Source of the DNA: Salipaludibacillus sp. LMS25
Lineage (GTDB): Bacteria; Bacillota; Bacilli; Bacillales; Salisediminibacteriaceae
Length of the DNA stretch: 64,000 bases
Direction of reading: 5' to 3'
Assembly: GCF_024362805.1 (NCBI RefSeq)
Contig: NZ_CP093299.1
Coordinates: forward strand, 1,798,001 to 1,862,000
The position numbers and the translations under genes were made by a program. Below the pieces are notes generated by a model that was given only the letters and a program-made list of their open reading frames with translations, had not been told where the DNA came from and did no database searches. How positions within the stretch are numbered: the stretch's first letter is position 1; each line of letters starts with the position of its first letter. Of the stretch, positions 36,993 through 46,179 are shown in pieces.

Positions 36993-37715
36993 ATGCAAAA
37001 TTTAAAGGATAAGACCAGACATTTTATTGTCGACCCACGAACAAAGTTTCTTATTTTGTTGCTAAACAGCATTTTTGTTTTTGGTGGTGCAGGAGGTGCA
37101 CACCCACTGATGTTGCTAATCCGGCATGTTTTAATTGCAATTCCATTACTTTTTCTTTTTTTTGCGGGCAAACGAAAAAGTGTTTTTATTGCTATTTCAG
37201 GATATGCATTCTTCTATATTATTCAAGTTACCTATTTAGGGCTCACAAAAGGAATGCTCAACTATGTGCTATTATTTTCAATCGGTTTTTTTATAAGGAT
37301 TTTACCAAGTGTAATGGCAGCATATTATTTGTTCTCAACTACCACAGTAAGTGAATTAGTCTCTGCTATGGAAAGAATGCGTTTGAGCAATCATCTTATT
37401 ATTCCTATTATTGTAATGCTTCGTTTTTTTCCTGTAGTAATAGAAGAAGCGAATGCTGTATCACATGCTATGAGGATGCGCGGTATTCGATTCGGAGGAA
37501 AGCACACTTCAAAACTACTGGAATATAGAGTTATCCCAATGATTACATGCTCAGTAAAGGTAGGCGAAGAACTTTCTGCTTCTGCACTTGCAAGAGGTTT
37601 TGGGAGTCCTATTAAACGAACAAATACATGCGATATAGGTTTTCGCAGAGTAGATTTTTTTGTGCTACTTATTGCCGTTATAACAATCATTGTTTATATT
37701 ATGACAATGATATAA
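36993..37715 (+). CDS. ECF transporter transmembrane T component (EcfT/CbiQ family)
   Basis: A 240-residue membrane protein. The two coupling helices carry the short Ala-Arg-Gly type motifs: HAMRMRGIRFGGKH (about 162-175) and SALARGFGSPIKR (about 194-206), the EcfT signature that grips the ATPases. It begins directly at the S-component stop and ends one ribosome site before the ATPase, so S, T and A are translated together. It is a dedicated T unit for this system, distinct from a housekeeping EcfT. Confidence 0.9.
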   Translation: MQNLKDKTRHFIVDPRTKFLILLLNSIFVFGGAGGAHPLMLLIRHVLIAIPLLFLFFAGKRKSVFIAISGYAFFYIIQVTYLGLTKGMLNYVLLFSIGFFIRILPSVMAAYYLFSTTTVSELVSAMERMRLSNHLIIPIIVMLRFFPVVIEEANAVSHAMRMRGIRFGGKHTSKLLEYRVIPMITCSVKVGEELSASALARGFGSPIKRTNTCDIGFRRVDFFVLLIAVITIIVYIMTMI

Positions 37716-37728
37716 GGAGAGGATTAAA

Positions 37729-39192
37729 CTGATTATATTAGATAATGTTTCCTTTTCTTATGCTACTGGGAAGGAGAAGAGTCTTAAAAATATAAATCTC
37801 AGTATTTCAAAAGGTGAATGCGTCTTACTTACAGGAGAATCAGGATGTGGAAAGACTACCATAACACGCCTCATTAACGGGCTAATTCCAAATTATTATG
37901 AGGGAAAGTTGCAAGGAGAAGTTCTCATCAATCGAAATGATATAAAAACGATAGAATTATATAAAATAGCAGCTATTGTAGGCTCTGTTTTTCAAAATCC
38001 TAAAAGTCAGTTTTTTAATTCTGATGTGAAATCTGAGCTTGTATTCATATGTGAAAATATGGGGATGCATCCGAAAGATATTGAGGAGCGTACGGGGAGG
38101 GTTATAGAAGAATTTTCTATTGAAAAATATATTGGAAATTCCGTAGTGCAACTGTCTGGAGGGGAGAAACAACGTATCGCTTGTGCAGCAGTCTCTACCC
38201 CAGACCCTATGATTTATGTACTTGACGAGCCATCCTCTAATTTGGATACACAAGGGATCATATTATTGCGTGACAGTATCCAAAAGTTAAAAGCGCAAGG
38301 AAAAACAATTGTGATTGCCGAACATCGCTTACATTACCTTAAAGAGATAGCAGATAAGGTTCTGATTTTGGATAAAGGGGAAATCACAAGTAGTTTTATA
38401 GCAAAAGATTTTTTTTCGTATCCTAAACAACAAATAGAAAAACACGGACTCCGTTGTACATATTTTGAATATATGGGGTATAAAGAGATAAATAACATAA
38501 GTTTGTCAAAAAAGGAAATTATATTTAAAGACTTTTTTTATGCCCATAAAGGACAACAGGAGTGTATCCACATAGAAGAACTTATAATTCCAAAAGGTAG
38601 TATTACAGCAATCATTGGAAAGAATGGGGCAGGTAAATCTACTTTTTCCAAATGCCTTTGTGGTATTTATAAAAAATCTGGCATTCTAATCGTTAACGGT
38701 AAAAAACAAACATATAAAAAAAGGCTATCTTCTTGTTATATGGTAATGCAAGATGTAAATCATCAGCTATTCACCGAAAGTGTTATAGAAGAGGTTTTAC
38801 TTAGTATGGATCAAGAAAATAATGAACGAGCAAAAGAAGTTTTAGAACAGCTTGATTTACTTCCTTTTTCAAAACGACATCCAGTTTCTCTTTCAGGAGG
38901 ACAAAAACAGCGTACAGCCATCGCTACAGCTATGGGATCTGAAAGAGAGATCATCGTATTTGATGAACCTACGAGCGGACTAGATTTTCGTCATATGAAA
39001 GAAGTTGCAAAAGAATTTAGAAAACTGGCTGATAAAGGAAAAACTATACTGATTGTAACACATGATTTAGAGTTGATCCTTAGCTGCTGTAATTTCATTG
39101 TTGAAATAGAAAGAGGAATGGTGAATGGCGCTTATCCCCTTTATGGAAACACACAAAAGTTAATTGATTATTTTGAGATTGGAGGAAGTTGA
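37729..39192 (+). CDS. ECF transporter ATPase, fused double domain (EcfA-EcfA'), CTG start
   Basis: 487 residues with two ABC domains. The first has Walker A GESGCGKTT (36-44), LSGGEKQR (142-149) and LDEPSSNLD (165-173); the second has GKNGAGKST (297-305), LSGGQKQR and DEPTSGLD. Both sites look complete. The first domain only exists if translation begins at CTG 37729: the frame has no ATG, GTG or TTG before 37909, which would cut off Walker A. AAGGAGAGG stands six bases before this CTG. ATT at 37732 is the alternative. It powers import with the S and T components. Confidence 0.87.
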   Translation: MIILDNVSFSYATGKEKSLKNINLSISKGECVLLTGESGCGKTTITRLINGLIPNYYEGKLQGEVLINRNDIKTIELYKIAAIVGSVFQNPKSQFFNSDVKSELVFICENMGMHPKDIEERTGRVIEEFSIEKYIGNSVVQLSGGEKQRIACAAVSTPDPMIYVLDEPSSNLDTQGIILLRDSIQKLKAQGKTIVIAEHRLHYLKEIADKVLILDKGEITSSFIAKDFFSYPKQQIEKHGLRCTYFEYMGYKEINNISLSKKEIIFKDFFYAHKGQQECIHIEELIIPKGSITAIIGKNGAGKSTFSKCLCGIYKKSGILIVNGKKQTYKKRLSSCYMVMQDVNHQLFTESVIEEVLLSMDQENNERAKEVLEQLDLLPFSKRHPVSLSGGQKQRTAIATAMGSEREIIVFDEPTSGLDFRHMKEVAKEFRKLADKGKTILIVTHDLELILSCCNFIVEIERGMVNGAYPLYGNTQKLIDYFEIGGS

Positions 39193-39193
39193 G

Positions 39194-40984
39194 TTGAAGA
39201 AAAAAAAGTCCCAGTCTCTCCTAAGAACGCTTTTAGCCTTTGGAGGTAATTATAAATATCTAACCTTGATTGGAATGTTCTTATCAGGGGTCAGTGCAAT
39301 TGTCTCTCTTTTTCCTATAGTATTTATTTGGCTGAGTGTAAAAGAAATTTTTTCAAAATACCCCAGTATTGTTGTGACAGATAGCCTAATTCGTTATTCG
39401 TGGCTTACTTTAGGCTCAACGATTGGTGCCATGATAATTTATTTCTTTGCATTGATGTGTACCCATCTAGCGGCATTTCGCATTGCCAAAAACATGAGAG
39501 TTAGAGCAATATCTCATCTAATGACATTACCCCTTGGTTATTTTAATAAAGAAGGAAGTGGCAAGCTGCGCAGGATAATTAGTGATAGCGCAGCGCAAAC
39601 AGAAACTTATCTCGCTCATCAGCTACCTGACCTAGTAGGTGCCTTGGTTACACCTTTGGGAGTAGTGATATTTTTATTTTTATTTGATTGGAGATTGGGA
39701 ATTGTTAGCCTTATGCCTATGGCATTAGCAACTATTTCAATGATGTTTATAATGGGTAAAGGATATTCAGAGCAAGTAGCACAGTATCAAACTGAATTAG
39801 AAAATGTTAATAATGAATCAGTAGAATATGTCAGAGGGATTCCAGTTGTAAAGACTTTTGGGCAGAGTATTTTTTCTTTTCGAAAATTTCACGACACAAT
39901 CAAAGCCTATCAAAAATTTGTAGTTAACTATACAGTCCATAGCCGTATGCCAATGGTATTTTTCCAAACATTTATGGGAAGTATGGCGTTATTTCTATCA
40001 ATTAGTGGGGTCTGGATTATTATAGGGGTTTCTGACCCGCAAAACTTCTTGTTAAATTTTTTGTTTTACTTATTTTTTACACCTATTTGTGGAATGATGA
40101 TGAGCAAGATTATGTGGACAAGCCAAAATACTTTGCTTGCTGAAGATGCTCTTTCTCGTGTAAATGAATTGTTGAGTGAAAAACCACTTCCTCAGCAACC
40201 TGAGTCAAAAAAAGTCATCAAAACTTTTGACATTACACTAAACAATGTGTCTTATCGATATCCTAATGCTAGAGTAAATGCAGTTTCTGATGTTTCAATG
40301 AGTATTAAACAAGGTTCAAAAGTTGCTTTAGTCGGGCCGTCAGGTGGTGGAAAATCAACTCTTGCTGCTTTGATAGCAAGGTTTTGGGATGTTACAGAAG
40401 GTAATATAAGTATCGGTGGTGTGGATGTTCGTAATATTGATGAATCGGAGCTGATGAAAAATATTTCTTTTGTATTCCAGCACACTAATTTATACAAAGC
40501 AAGTATATTAGATAATCTCAAGGAAGGAAAACCAAATGCGACAGAAGAGGAAGTGTTAGAAGCACTGAAAGCGGCCCGTTGCGAAGATATTATTGCAAAG
40601 CTCCCAAAGGGCATCCACACTGTAGTAAATACAAAAGGAGTTTATCTATCTGGTGGTGAGGCGCAAAGAATTGCAATTGCTCGTGCAATTTTAAAAGATG
40701 CCCCTATAATTCTTTTAGACGAGGCAACTGCTTTTGCCGATCCTGAGAATGAATATCAAATTCAACTAGCATTTAATGAATTAACAAAAGGAAAAACTAT
40801 ATTAATTATTGCTCATAGATTGCCGACTATCCAAAATGCAGACTGCATTTATCTTATTGAAAATGGAAGTATCAAGGAAATGGGAACTCATGATAAATTA
40901 CTTAGTGAAAATGGCTTATATGCTGAAATGTGGAAAGAATACCAATCTGCATTTATTTGGAATGAAAGAGAGGTGTTAGCATAA
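39194..40984 (+). CDS. ABC half-transporter, exporter fold (YbtP/YbtQ/IrtA-like), first subunit
   Basis: About 596 residues: six-helix membrane domain (about 20-310), then an ATPase with Walker A GPSGGGKST, signature YLSGGEAQRIAIARA, and Walker B followed by DEATAFADPENE, a variant typical of YbtP/YbtQ and IrtA/IrtB, which import ferric siderophores with an exporter fold. I use TTG at 39194 (GGAGG eight bases before), two bases after the ATPase stop. It overlaps the second subunit by one base (TAATG) and should form a heterodimer with it. Confidence 0.88.
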   Translation: MKKKKSQSLLRTLLAFGGNYKYLTLIGMFLSGVSAIVSLFPIVFIWLSVKEIFSKYPSIVVTDSLIRYSWLTLGSTIGAMIIYFFALMCTHLAAFRIAKNMRVRAISHLMTLPLGYFNKEGSGKLRRIISDSAAQTETYLAHQLPDLVGALVTPLGVVIFLFLFDWRLGIVSLMPMALATISMMFIMGKGYSEQVAQYQTELENVNNESVEYVRGIPVVKTFGQSIFSFRKFHDTIKAYQKFVVNYTVHSRMPMVFFQTFMGSMALFLSISGVWIIIGVSDPQNFLLNFLFYLFFTPICGMMMSKIMWTSQNTLLAEDALSRVNELLSEKPLPQQPESKKVIKTFDITLNNVSYRYPNARVNAVSDVSMSIKQGSKVALVGPSGGGKSTLAALIARFWDVTEGNISIGGVDVRNIDESELMKNISFVFQHTNLYKASILDNLKEGKPNATEEEVLEALKAARCEDIIAKLPKGIHTVVNTKGVYLSGGEAQRIAIARAILKDAPIILLDEATAFADPENEYQIQLAFNELTKGKTILIIAHRLPTIQNADCIYLIENGSIKEMGTHDKLLSENGLYAEMWKEYQSAFIWNEREVLA

Positions 40985-42729
40985 TGAAAGCATATTTTAA
41001 AAACACCTTTGCTCTTAGTGATAAAGGGGCATCTGATGTTGTTAAAGCCGTTTTGTGGACTGCATTGTGTAATATCTTACTTATAAGTTCTAGTATACTT
41101 CTATACTGGTTTTTAAGAGATAGCTTGTTACCAGTTTTAGAAAACAAAACGCCAATATTTGCTATTGGAACCTATGTTGCTTTTTCCATCACGTTGATTT
41201 TGCTTATATTTATTTGTTACTATTTTCAATATAACGCAACATTTCTTTCTGCGTATCAAGAAAGCTCGACAAAAAGAATTAGCCTAGCTGAAACGCTCAG
41301 AAGGCTTCCTTTATCTTTTTTTGGGAAAAAGGACTTAACAGATTTGACAACCACAATTATGTCTGATACCGCTTCTATGGAAACTGCGTTTTCACACTTT
41401 ATTCCAAAACTATATGGTGCCGCTATATCCACAATACTCTTAAGTATTGGAATGCTGTGCTTTAATTTTAAAATGGGATTGTCGGTACTTTGGGTAGTAC
41501 CAGTTTCTTTTTTACTGTGTTATGCAACAAAAAAGTCACAAGATAAATTTGGCAGAAAATCAAAAGATGCTCAACTTTCTTATCTTGAAAAAATGCAAGA
41601 GTGTATTGAGAATATTAAAGATATTAAGTTCAATAATAGAAAAGAAACTCATATTGATGTTATGGAAAGAAGTCTATCTCAATACGAAAATGATTCTGTC
41701 AAAGGGGAACTTGTTACAGGGATATTAGTCACTTCAGCTCAAATGATTTTGAAGGTAGGTATAGCAACGACAATGCTTACCGGTATCTATTTACTAGTTA
41801 ACAATGACATTGACATTTTAACTTTTCTTGTATTTTTAATGATTGCCACCAGAATTTTTGAACCATTGTCAGAGTCTCTTATTAACTTAGCAGCTGTTTT
41901 CATTTCTCTTTTAAGTGTAGAGCGCATGAAAGAATTGGAAAACACAAAAATTCAGCAAGGTAAGGAAAAGATAGTAAATCAGGGATTTGACATCGTGTTC
42001 CATGATGTAGAATTTGAGTATAATCAAAATGAATCAGTATTAATGGGAGTTTCCTTTATTGCTAAGCAAGGTGAAATAACTGCTTTAGTAGGTCCATCAG
42101 GTGGAGGGAAATCAACGGTTCTTAAGTTGGCAGCTCGCTTTTGGGACATTAATAGTGGAAAAATCACAATAGGTGGCGAAGATATCTCCAAAGTTGATCC
42201 TGAAACTTTGTTAAAAGAAATTTCTATTGTTTTCCAAGACGTGACACTGTTTAATAATACAGTTTTAGAGAATATTCGCATAGGGAAAAAAGATTCTACA
42301 GAGGAAGAAGTTATTTTAGCAGCTAAAGCTGCTAAATGTCATGACTTTATTATGGAAATGCCCAATGGTTATAATACTTTAATTGGTGAGAATGGCTCTT
42401 ATCTTTCTGGGGGAGAGAGACAGCGATTATCTATAGCAAGGGCGTTATTAAAAGATGCACCGATTGTTCTGTTGGATGAAGCGACTTCATCTTTGGACAT
42501 TCAAAATGAAACAGCTGTACAGCAAGCTATCAGTCGATTAACTCACAACAAAACTGTAATTGTTGTAGCTCATCGAATGAGAACAATTGCTAATGCTGAT
42601 AAAATCGTTTTGCTAAAAGAAGGCAAAGTTCATCAGATTGGAAATCACAAGGAGCTTATAAGCCATCAAGGTGATTATGCTAATATGATTGCTCTACAGG
42701 CACAAAGCGCAAACTGGAAATTAGTATAA
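40984..42729 (+). CDS. ABC half-transporter, exporter fold (YbtQ/IrtB-like), second subunit
   Basis: 581 residues: six-helix membrane domain (about 18-305) and an ATPase with GPSGGGKSTVLKLAARFWD, YLSGGERQRLSIARA and LLDEATSSLDIQNE. The ARFWD stretch after Walker A is shared with the first subunit and with the siderophore-linked group. Last gene of the operon; the second IS21-type copy begins 33 bases after its stop. Role: partner in an import or modification-linked transport step for an iron chelate; direction of transport is inferred from relatives only. Confidence 0.88.
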   Translation: MKAYFKNTFALSDKGASDVVKAVLWTALCNILLISSSILLYWFLRDSLLPVLENKTPIFAIGTYVAFSITLILLIFICYYFQYNATFLSAYQESSTKRISLAETLRRLPLSFFGKKDLTDLTTTIMSDTASMETAFSHFIPKLYGAAISTILLSIGMLCFNFKMGLSVLWVVPVSFLLCYATKKSQDKFGRKSKDAQLSYLEKMQECIENIKDIKFNNRKETHIDVMERSLSQYENDSVKGELVTGILVTSAQMILKVGIATTMLTGIYLLVNNDIDILTFLVFLMIATRIFEPLSESLINLAAVFISLLSVERMKELENTKIQQGKEKIVNQGFDIVFHDVEFEYNQNESVLMGVSFIAKQGEITALVGPSGGGKSTVLKLAARFWDINSGKITIGGEDISKVDPETLLKEISIVFQDVTLFNNTVLENIRIGKKDSTEEEVILAAKAAKCHDFIMEMPNGYNTLIGENGSYLSGGERQRLSIARALLKDAPIVLLDEATSSLDIQNETAVQQAISRLTHNKTVIVVAHRMRTIANADKIVLLKEGKVHQIGNHKELISHQGDYANMIALQAQSANWKLV

Positions 42730-42836
42730 TTAACTTAAAGTAATTAGCAAAGGCGCTTTTATTGTATTTGGCAAGGGAAAAATGTATAGAACGGCAAACC
42801 TTTTTGCACACTCACCAACATAATTCTGAAAAATTA

Positions 42837-43238
42837 TTACAGGTCTCTTAATGCTAATGACTCTCTCATCCGATTACTATCACCTCCAAAAAGTACAAAA
42901 TGAGAGTGATGAATCAACCGATCAATAACTGCTTCAGTTAGAATCGGATCACCAAAGACATGATTCCACTGACCAAATTGAAGATTTGACGTTATGACTA
43001 AGCTCTTATTTTCATAACACATCGAAATCACTTGGAATAATAATTCAGCTCCCTCTTTATGCAAGGGGATGTACCCAAGCTCGTCTAACACTAGTAGATC
43101 GAGCTTTTCTAATTGCTTCATAAACTTTGGTAAAGTACCATTTTGATTAACCTCTATTAATTTGTTTACCAAGCCTGCCACTGTAAAGAACTTCACTCGA
43201 CTGCCAAACCTATTTATGGCATTTAAGGATAATTTTGG
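42837..43238 (-). pseudogene. istB: istB C-terminal fragment
   Basis: Reads FGSRVKFFTVAGLVNKLIEV, LLVLDELGYIPLHKEGAELL, VITSNLQFGQWNHVFGDPIL, matching the copy 1 IstB with scattered changes. Walker A and everything before it are missing, so no ATPase function is possible. The junction with istA sequence is near 43230-43240. Confidence 0.85.
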
Positions 43239-43481
43239 CCGTTAAATGGTATTTCTTCTTCTTTTTTAAATCCTCTTTAATCCACTTATCAATAAGGGTT
43301 TTACTGGTCCCATCACTGGTGAGACTCTCGTTTGTTTATCTCTCTTTTTAAATCCCTCTTGATTGGCATACTTTGAAACTGTACGCGGATCAAGCTCCAT
43401 CTTTCTTGCTACACTGGAATAAGTTCCACCTTTTTGATTTACTTCATGTCTGATACAATCTATTTGTGCCACTGCTAACAT
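43239..43481 (-). pseudogene. istA: istA N-terminal fragment, frameshifted
   Basis: Begins MLAVAQIDCIRHEVNQKGGT and keeps the helix-turn-helix ARKMELDPRTVSKYANQEGF. Near codon 60 the frame shifts: the expected IDKWIKEDLKKKKK continues in another frame, then istB sequence begins. The DDE domain is absent. Confidence 0.85.
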
Positions 43482-43551
43482 CTCCTAATAGCCTCCTGTT
43501 AAACGTTGTTGGTCCAACGAGGAGTTTAAAGTTATTTTGAGAAGTTGACAA

Positions 43552-43875
43552 GTGGCTGCTGAGATTGCGAAATACGGTGCGAAAGATAGCGATTATCTCG
43601 TGGAACAAGACATTTTTGGTGTATTCTATAAATCTTTGAAAGGCAAGCAAATCATTGTTTACTCCGGACTTTTTAAAGACGCCATGAAGATGTTTAAAGC
43701 AGGTGATTTGGACAAATACAAAGAGATAGATTCCACCAATTATGTGTATGCGATTATGTACAATTGGGGGCAGTCCGATTATGCCGAGAGGGAGAAGAGA
43801 TTGCTAACAGAATCAGAACGAAAAGAGGTTAATAGACAAATGATTGATGATATGGAAATGGAATCTGATTTATAA
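43552..43875 (+). pseudogene. Orphan C-terminal ORF disrupted by the IS
   Basis: About 107 residues with no start codon of its own context: the frame opens inside the IS end and there is no ribosome site. It reads AAEIAKYGAKDSDYLVEQDI, YSGLFKDAMKMFKAGDLDKY, YVYAIMYNWGQSDYAEREKR, with a charged helical tail. It looks like the C-terminus of a real protein cut by the insertion. I do not recognise the family. The upstream part is not found elsewhere in the window. Confidence 0.5.
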
Positions 43876-43903
43876 ACCTACATGGGGATATGGCAGAAAA
43901 AGC

Positions 43904-43968
43904 AGGAAATTCTATCGGTGTTAGCAGGAGAGAGCCTGCTAGTGACAACGTAGGCGATGGGATTTCCT
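43904..43968 (+). ncRNA. Structured RNA-like element
   Basis: A 14-base outer stem (43904-43917 with 43955-43968, two G-U pairs) encloses a seven-base hairpin TAGCAGG/CCTGCTA (43922-43928, 43935-43941) and an unpaired GTGACAACGTAGG strand. A T-rich run follows from 43968. It may be a terminator with a complex head or a small structured RNA; no known class recognised. Confidence 0.4.
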
Positions 43969-44828
43969 TTTATTTTTCTTGTTTTTTTTTGATAGTGTTA
44001 CAATAAAAGCGATAAGCAATGCTAGTAGGAAAAGAATTATTATCGGTATTATAATATTATTCTCCATAGTATCAACTTCCTTTTTTAGTTTCCACCAGTT
44101 TTAAATTTACCATCTTTGACTCTTCCGTAAATCCAAAGACTGGTGCTTACTGGGGAAGACATTTTTCAAAATTCTGTTAAGATCACACGCTTCATTTTCA
44201 AGCACTATAATAAAAAAGGTAATATATTACCTTTTTTATTATAGTGCTATTTTGATTACCGTGTCAATTACATTAATGTTTTTTTATAGAAAATAGTCAT
44301 AATAATTCTTCTTTTAACACTTGCCGTCTACTCCTACAAAAAGTACAAAGCGGAACTCGACGTGCTAAGTGTTGTTTTTACTATCTGAACATGAGCTAGA
44401 ACAAGATACTGTGGTCATTGTTAAATTAAAATAATGGTCACAAATTGTAGGTAAAGAGGCCTCCCGTTTGGAGTTTATTGTAGGCTACTAGAGACAGAAA
44501 ACGTTGTAATTCTTATGTCACAAGTGTTAGTTCACTGAATGCTTTTTAGTGTGTTGTAAATATATAAAACATCTATGTTTGTTTGCCAAATTAGTGACTA
44601 ATCTCTTTCAATCCATCGGGAGCTCTAACAATTATCCAACCTTTTTATTCAAAAGGATCATAATTTCTCCAAAAAGGATATTAGTCTAACCTATACTAAA
44701 AAGGAAGCGATATATTCAAACTGTCCGAAGTATATACAATCACACACACTTACAAGATCCAGATACGATTCTGCGCGCTATCTGTGCGGCAATATTTTAG
44801 GCCATCCGCAGAGGGATGGCCCATTCAG
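43969..44828. other. Intergenic region holding a long palindrome
   Basis: About 860 bases without a credible gene. A minus-strand stretch near 43976-44070 has a short hydrophobic frame but no convincing start. The 48-bp palindrome at 44201-44248 is the main feature. Confidence 0.5.
44201..44248. repeat. 48-bp perfect palindrome
   Basis: Bases 44201-44224 and 44225-44248 are perfect reverse complements with no spacer (arms start AGCACTATAATAAAAAAGG). A transcript from either side would form a long hairpin with A/T-rich flanks, so bidirectional terminator is one reading; a fused pair of inverted element ends is another. Confidence 0.9.
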
Positions 44829-45217
44829 TCAATTCGAGTGAGCGATGGCGCTGATTTCGATCAGTTGCTCAGGAAACGCTAGTTCTGTTACGCCAATGAG
44901 GCTGCCGGCAGGCCGATGTTGCCCCATATATTCTTAAACAGCTTAATGCAAGGCTCAACATGTTCTTTCACATTAGTCAGATAGATCTCAACATAAGAGA
45001 GGTTAGACTTCGATGCACCAAACCCTGTCAATACGCGATCAAGATTTTCTAACGTCTGCTTGGTCTGCACCTCAATATCTCCCGCGCCGATGAACGTGCT
45101 CTCCATATCGTGGGATAATTGCCCGGAAATGTCGATCGTACCGTTGACTGAATACCCTTGGGAAATGCCGCTGCCTTCTTCCCATACCACACCGTGATTA
45201 TACGTATTCGCCATCAT
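44829..45217 (-). pseudogene. RidA-family protein, single-base frameshift
   Basis: The frame from ATG 45217 (AAAGGAGTG ahead) reads through YSVNGTIDISGQLSHDM, IEVQTKQTLENLDRVLTGFG and YVEIYLTNVKEHVE, the RidA/YjgF pattern, then runs out of family sequence at LFKNIWGN. The missing end is intact in the next frame: EYMGQHRPAGSLIGVTELAF, EQLIEISAIAHSN and a stop at 44829. One lost base near 44930 explains it. RidA enzymes hydrolyse reactive enamine/imine intermediates. Broken, or a sequencing slip. Confidence 0.85.
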
Positions 45218-45276
45218 TACATTCACACTCCTTTAGTTCAAAGTATGGTTAGTGTAAAATAAAGACAAATAACAAA

Positions 45277-45305
45277 GTAGTACGCACTTTATTGATAGGT
45301 ACTAC
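45277..45305. promoter_or_regulatory. Candidate HxlR operator
   Basis: GTAGTA (45277-45282) and TACTAC (45300-45305) form an inverted repeat in the divergent ridA-hxlR promoter gap, similar in form to TACT-spacer-AGTA sites of HxlR/YodB regulators. Confidence 0.4.
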
Positions 45306-45324
45306 CAGAAAGGATAGTGTCACT

Positions 45325-45665
45325 ATGGGTATGGCTGAATACAAAGGAACAGTTAAAAAAAGACAAGATACTCCCTTCGGTTATACATTGTCAATAATTG
45401 GTGGTAAGTGGAAAATGGTTATTATTTATCTCCTAGCAGAAAACGGACCGGTTCGTTTAACGAACTGAAGCGACAGATTGGCGTCATTACGTATAAAATG
45501 TTAAGTTCACAACTTAAAGAACTGGAGCAAGATGGTATGGTGGAACAAAAAGAGTATCCTCAAATTCCTCCAAAAGTCGAGTACCATCTCACTGATAAAG
45601 CGAAAACACTATTACCTATCATGGAAGGGTTATGTGAATGAGGAGTGAAAAACCAACCTCATTAA
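45325..45665 (+). pseudogene. HxlR-family regulator, frameshift and nonsense
   Basis: From ATG 45325 the protein reads GYTLSIIGGKWKMVIIYLLA and ENGPVRLTN, then stops; the expected FNELKRQIGVITYKMLSSQL continues one frame over. A lost T in the CGTTTAACG stretch near 45455 restores it. The tail ends at GLCE with TGA where TGG is usual; reading through gives GVKNQPH and a stop at 45665. So two lesions affect a winged-helix HxlR regulator that faces the equally broken ridA gene. Confidence 0.85.
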
Positions 45666-46179
45666 AGCCTCTGTGGGCATGAGATATTAGCCAAGAACCC
45701 GTTATTTTTGCAGCTAGGTCCACATTGTGTTTCTCAAGAGAAGAAACACGTTATTCTTATGGAACCCTTTTTTAAGGGATAGTTTACGGTGTTAAATAAC
45801 CAATTTGTCACAGCTAACGGGCTAATGTCCTGATTCACTGAACCTTCAATCAGTGGGAGAAGTACGATAACACCCACTGATTGAAGGTTCATTTGATGAT
45901 CAGAAGTGATTTCTCGGTGTTGCTTGATTCTGACAAATTTTAATTTAGAGAATGTTGTATGACCCTTGAAAAAGGTTTTAGAAGCTTTTTATTATTTAAT
46001 TGCCCGTTCGCTAAAGGGAATGAGTCCAAAGCTTGTCAAGAAAAGGTGTAAGTAATTCTAAATACTTTAAGGTTGTCATGAATTAATAGCTGGTCTCCGT
46101 CCCCTTAATAAGACGCGGCTCTGTGGTAAGGGCGATAATCAAAATAGGTATGGCCCTAAAGTTTACCTCAATACAACTT
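45666..46179. other. Intergenic region with a long inverted repeat
   Basis: No gene is seen. TGAACCTTCAATCAGTGGG (45839-45857) is perfectly inverted at 45873-45891 around a 15-base loop. It is followed only by ATTT, a weak terminator tail. The rest is AT-rich and featureless to me. Confidence 0.6.

Larger units (their letters stand above)
42763..43556 (-). mobile_element. IS21-type insertion sequence, heavily deleted (copy 2)
   Basis: The same ends as copy 1 (TGTATTTGGCAAG from 42763; CAAGTGGCT to 43556) and the same orientation, but about 1 kb of the middle is lost. Only an istB tail and an istA head remain. It differs from copy 1 at many positions, so the two were separate insertions or diverged long ago. 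Confidence 0.8.

Noticed and set aside
44161..44250. CRISPR repeat-spacer array
   Set aside because: The palindrome is single copy with no spaced repeats nearby; no array anywhere in the window.
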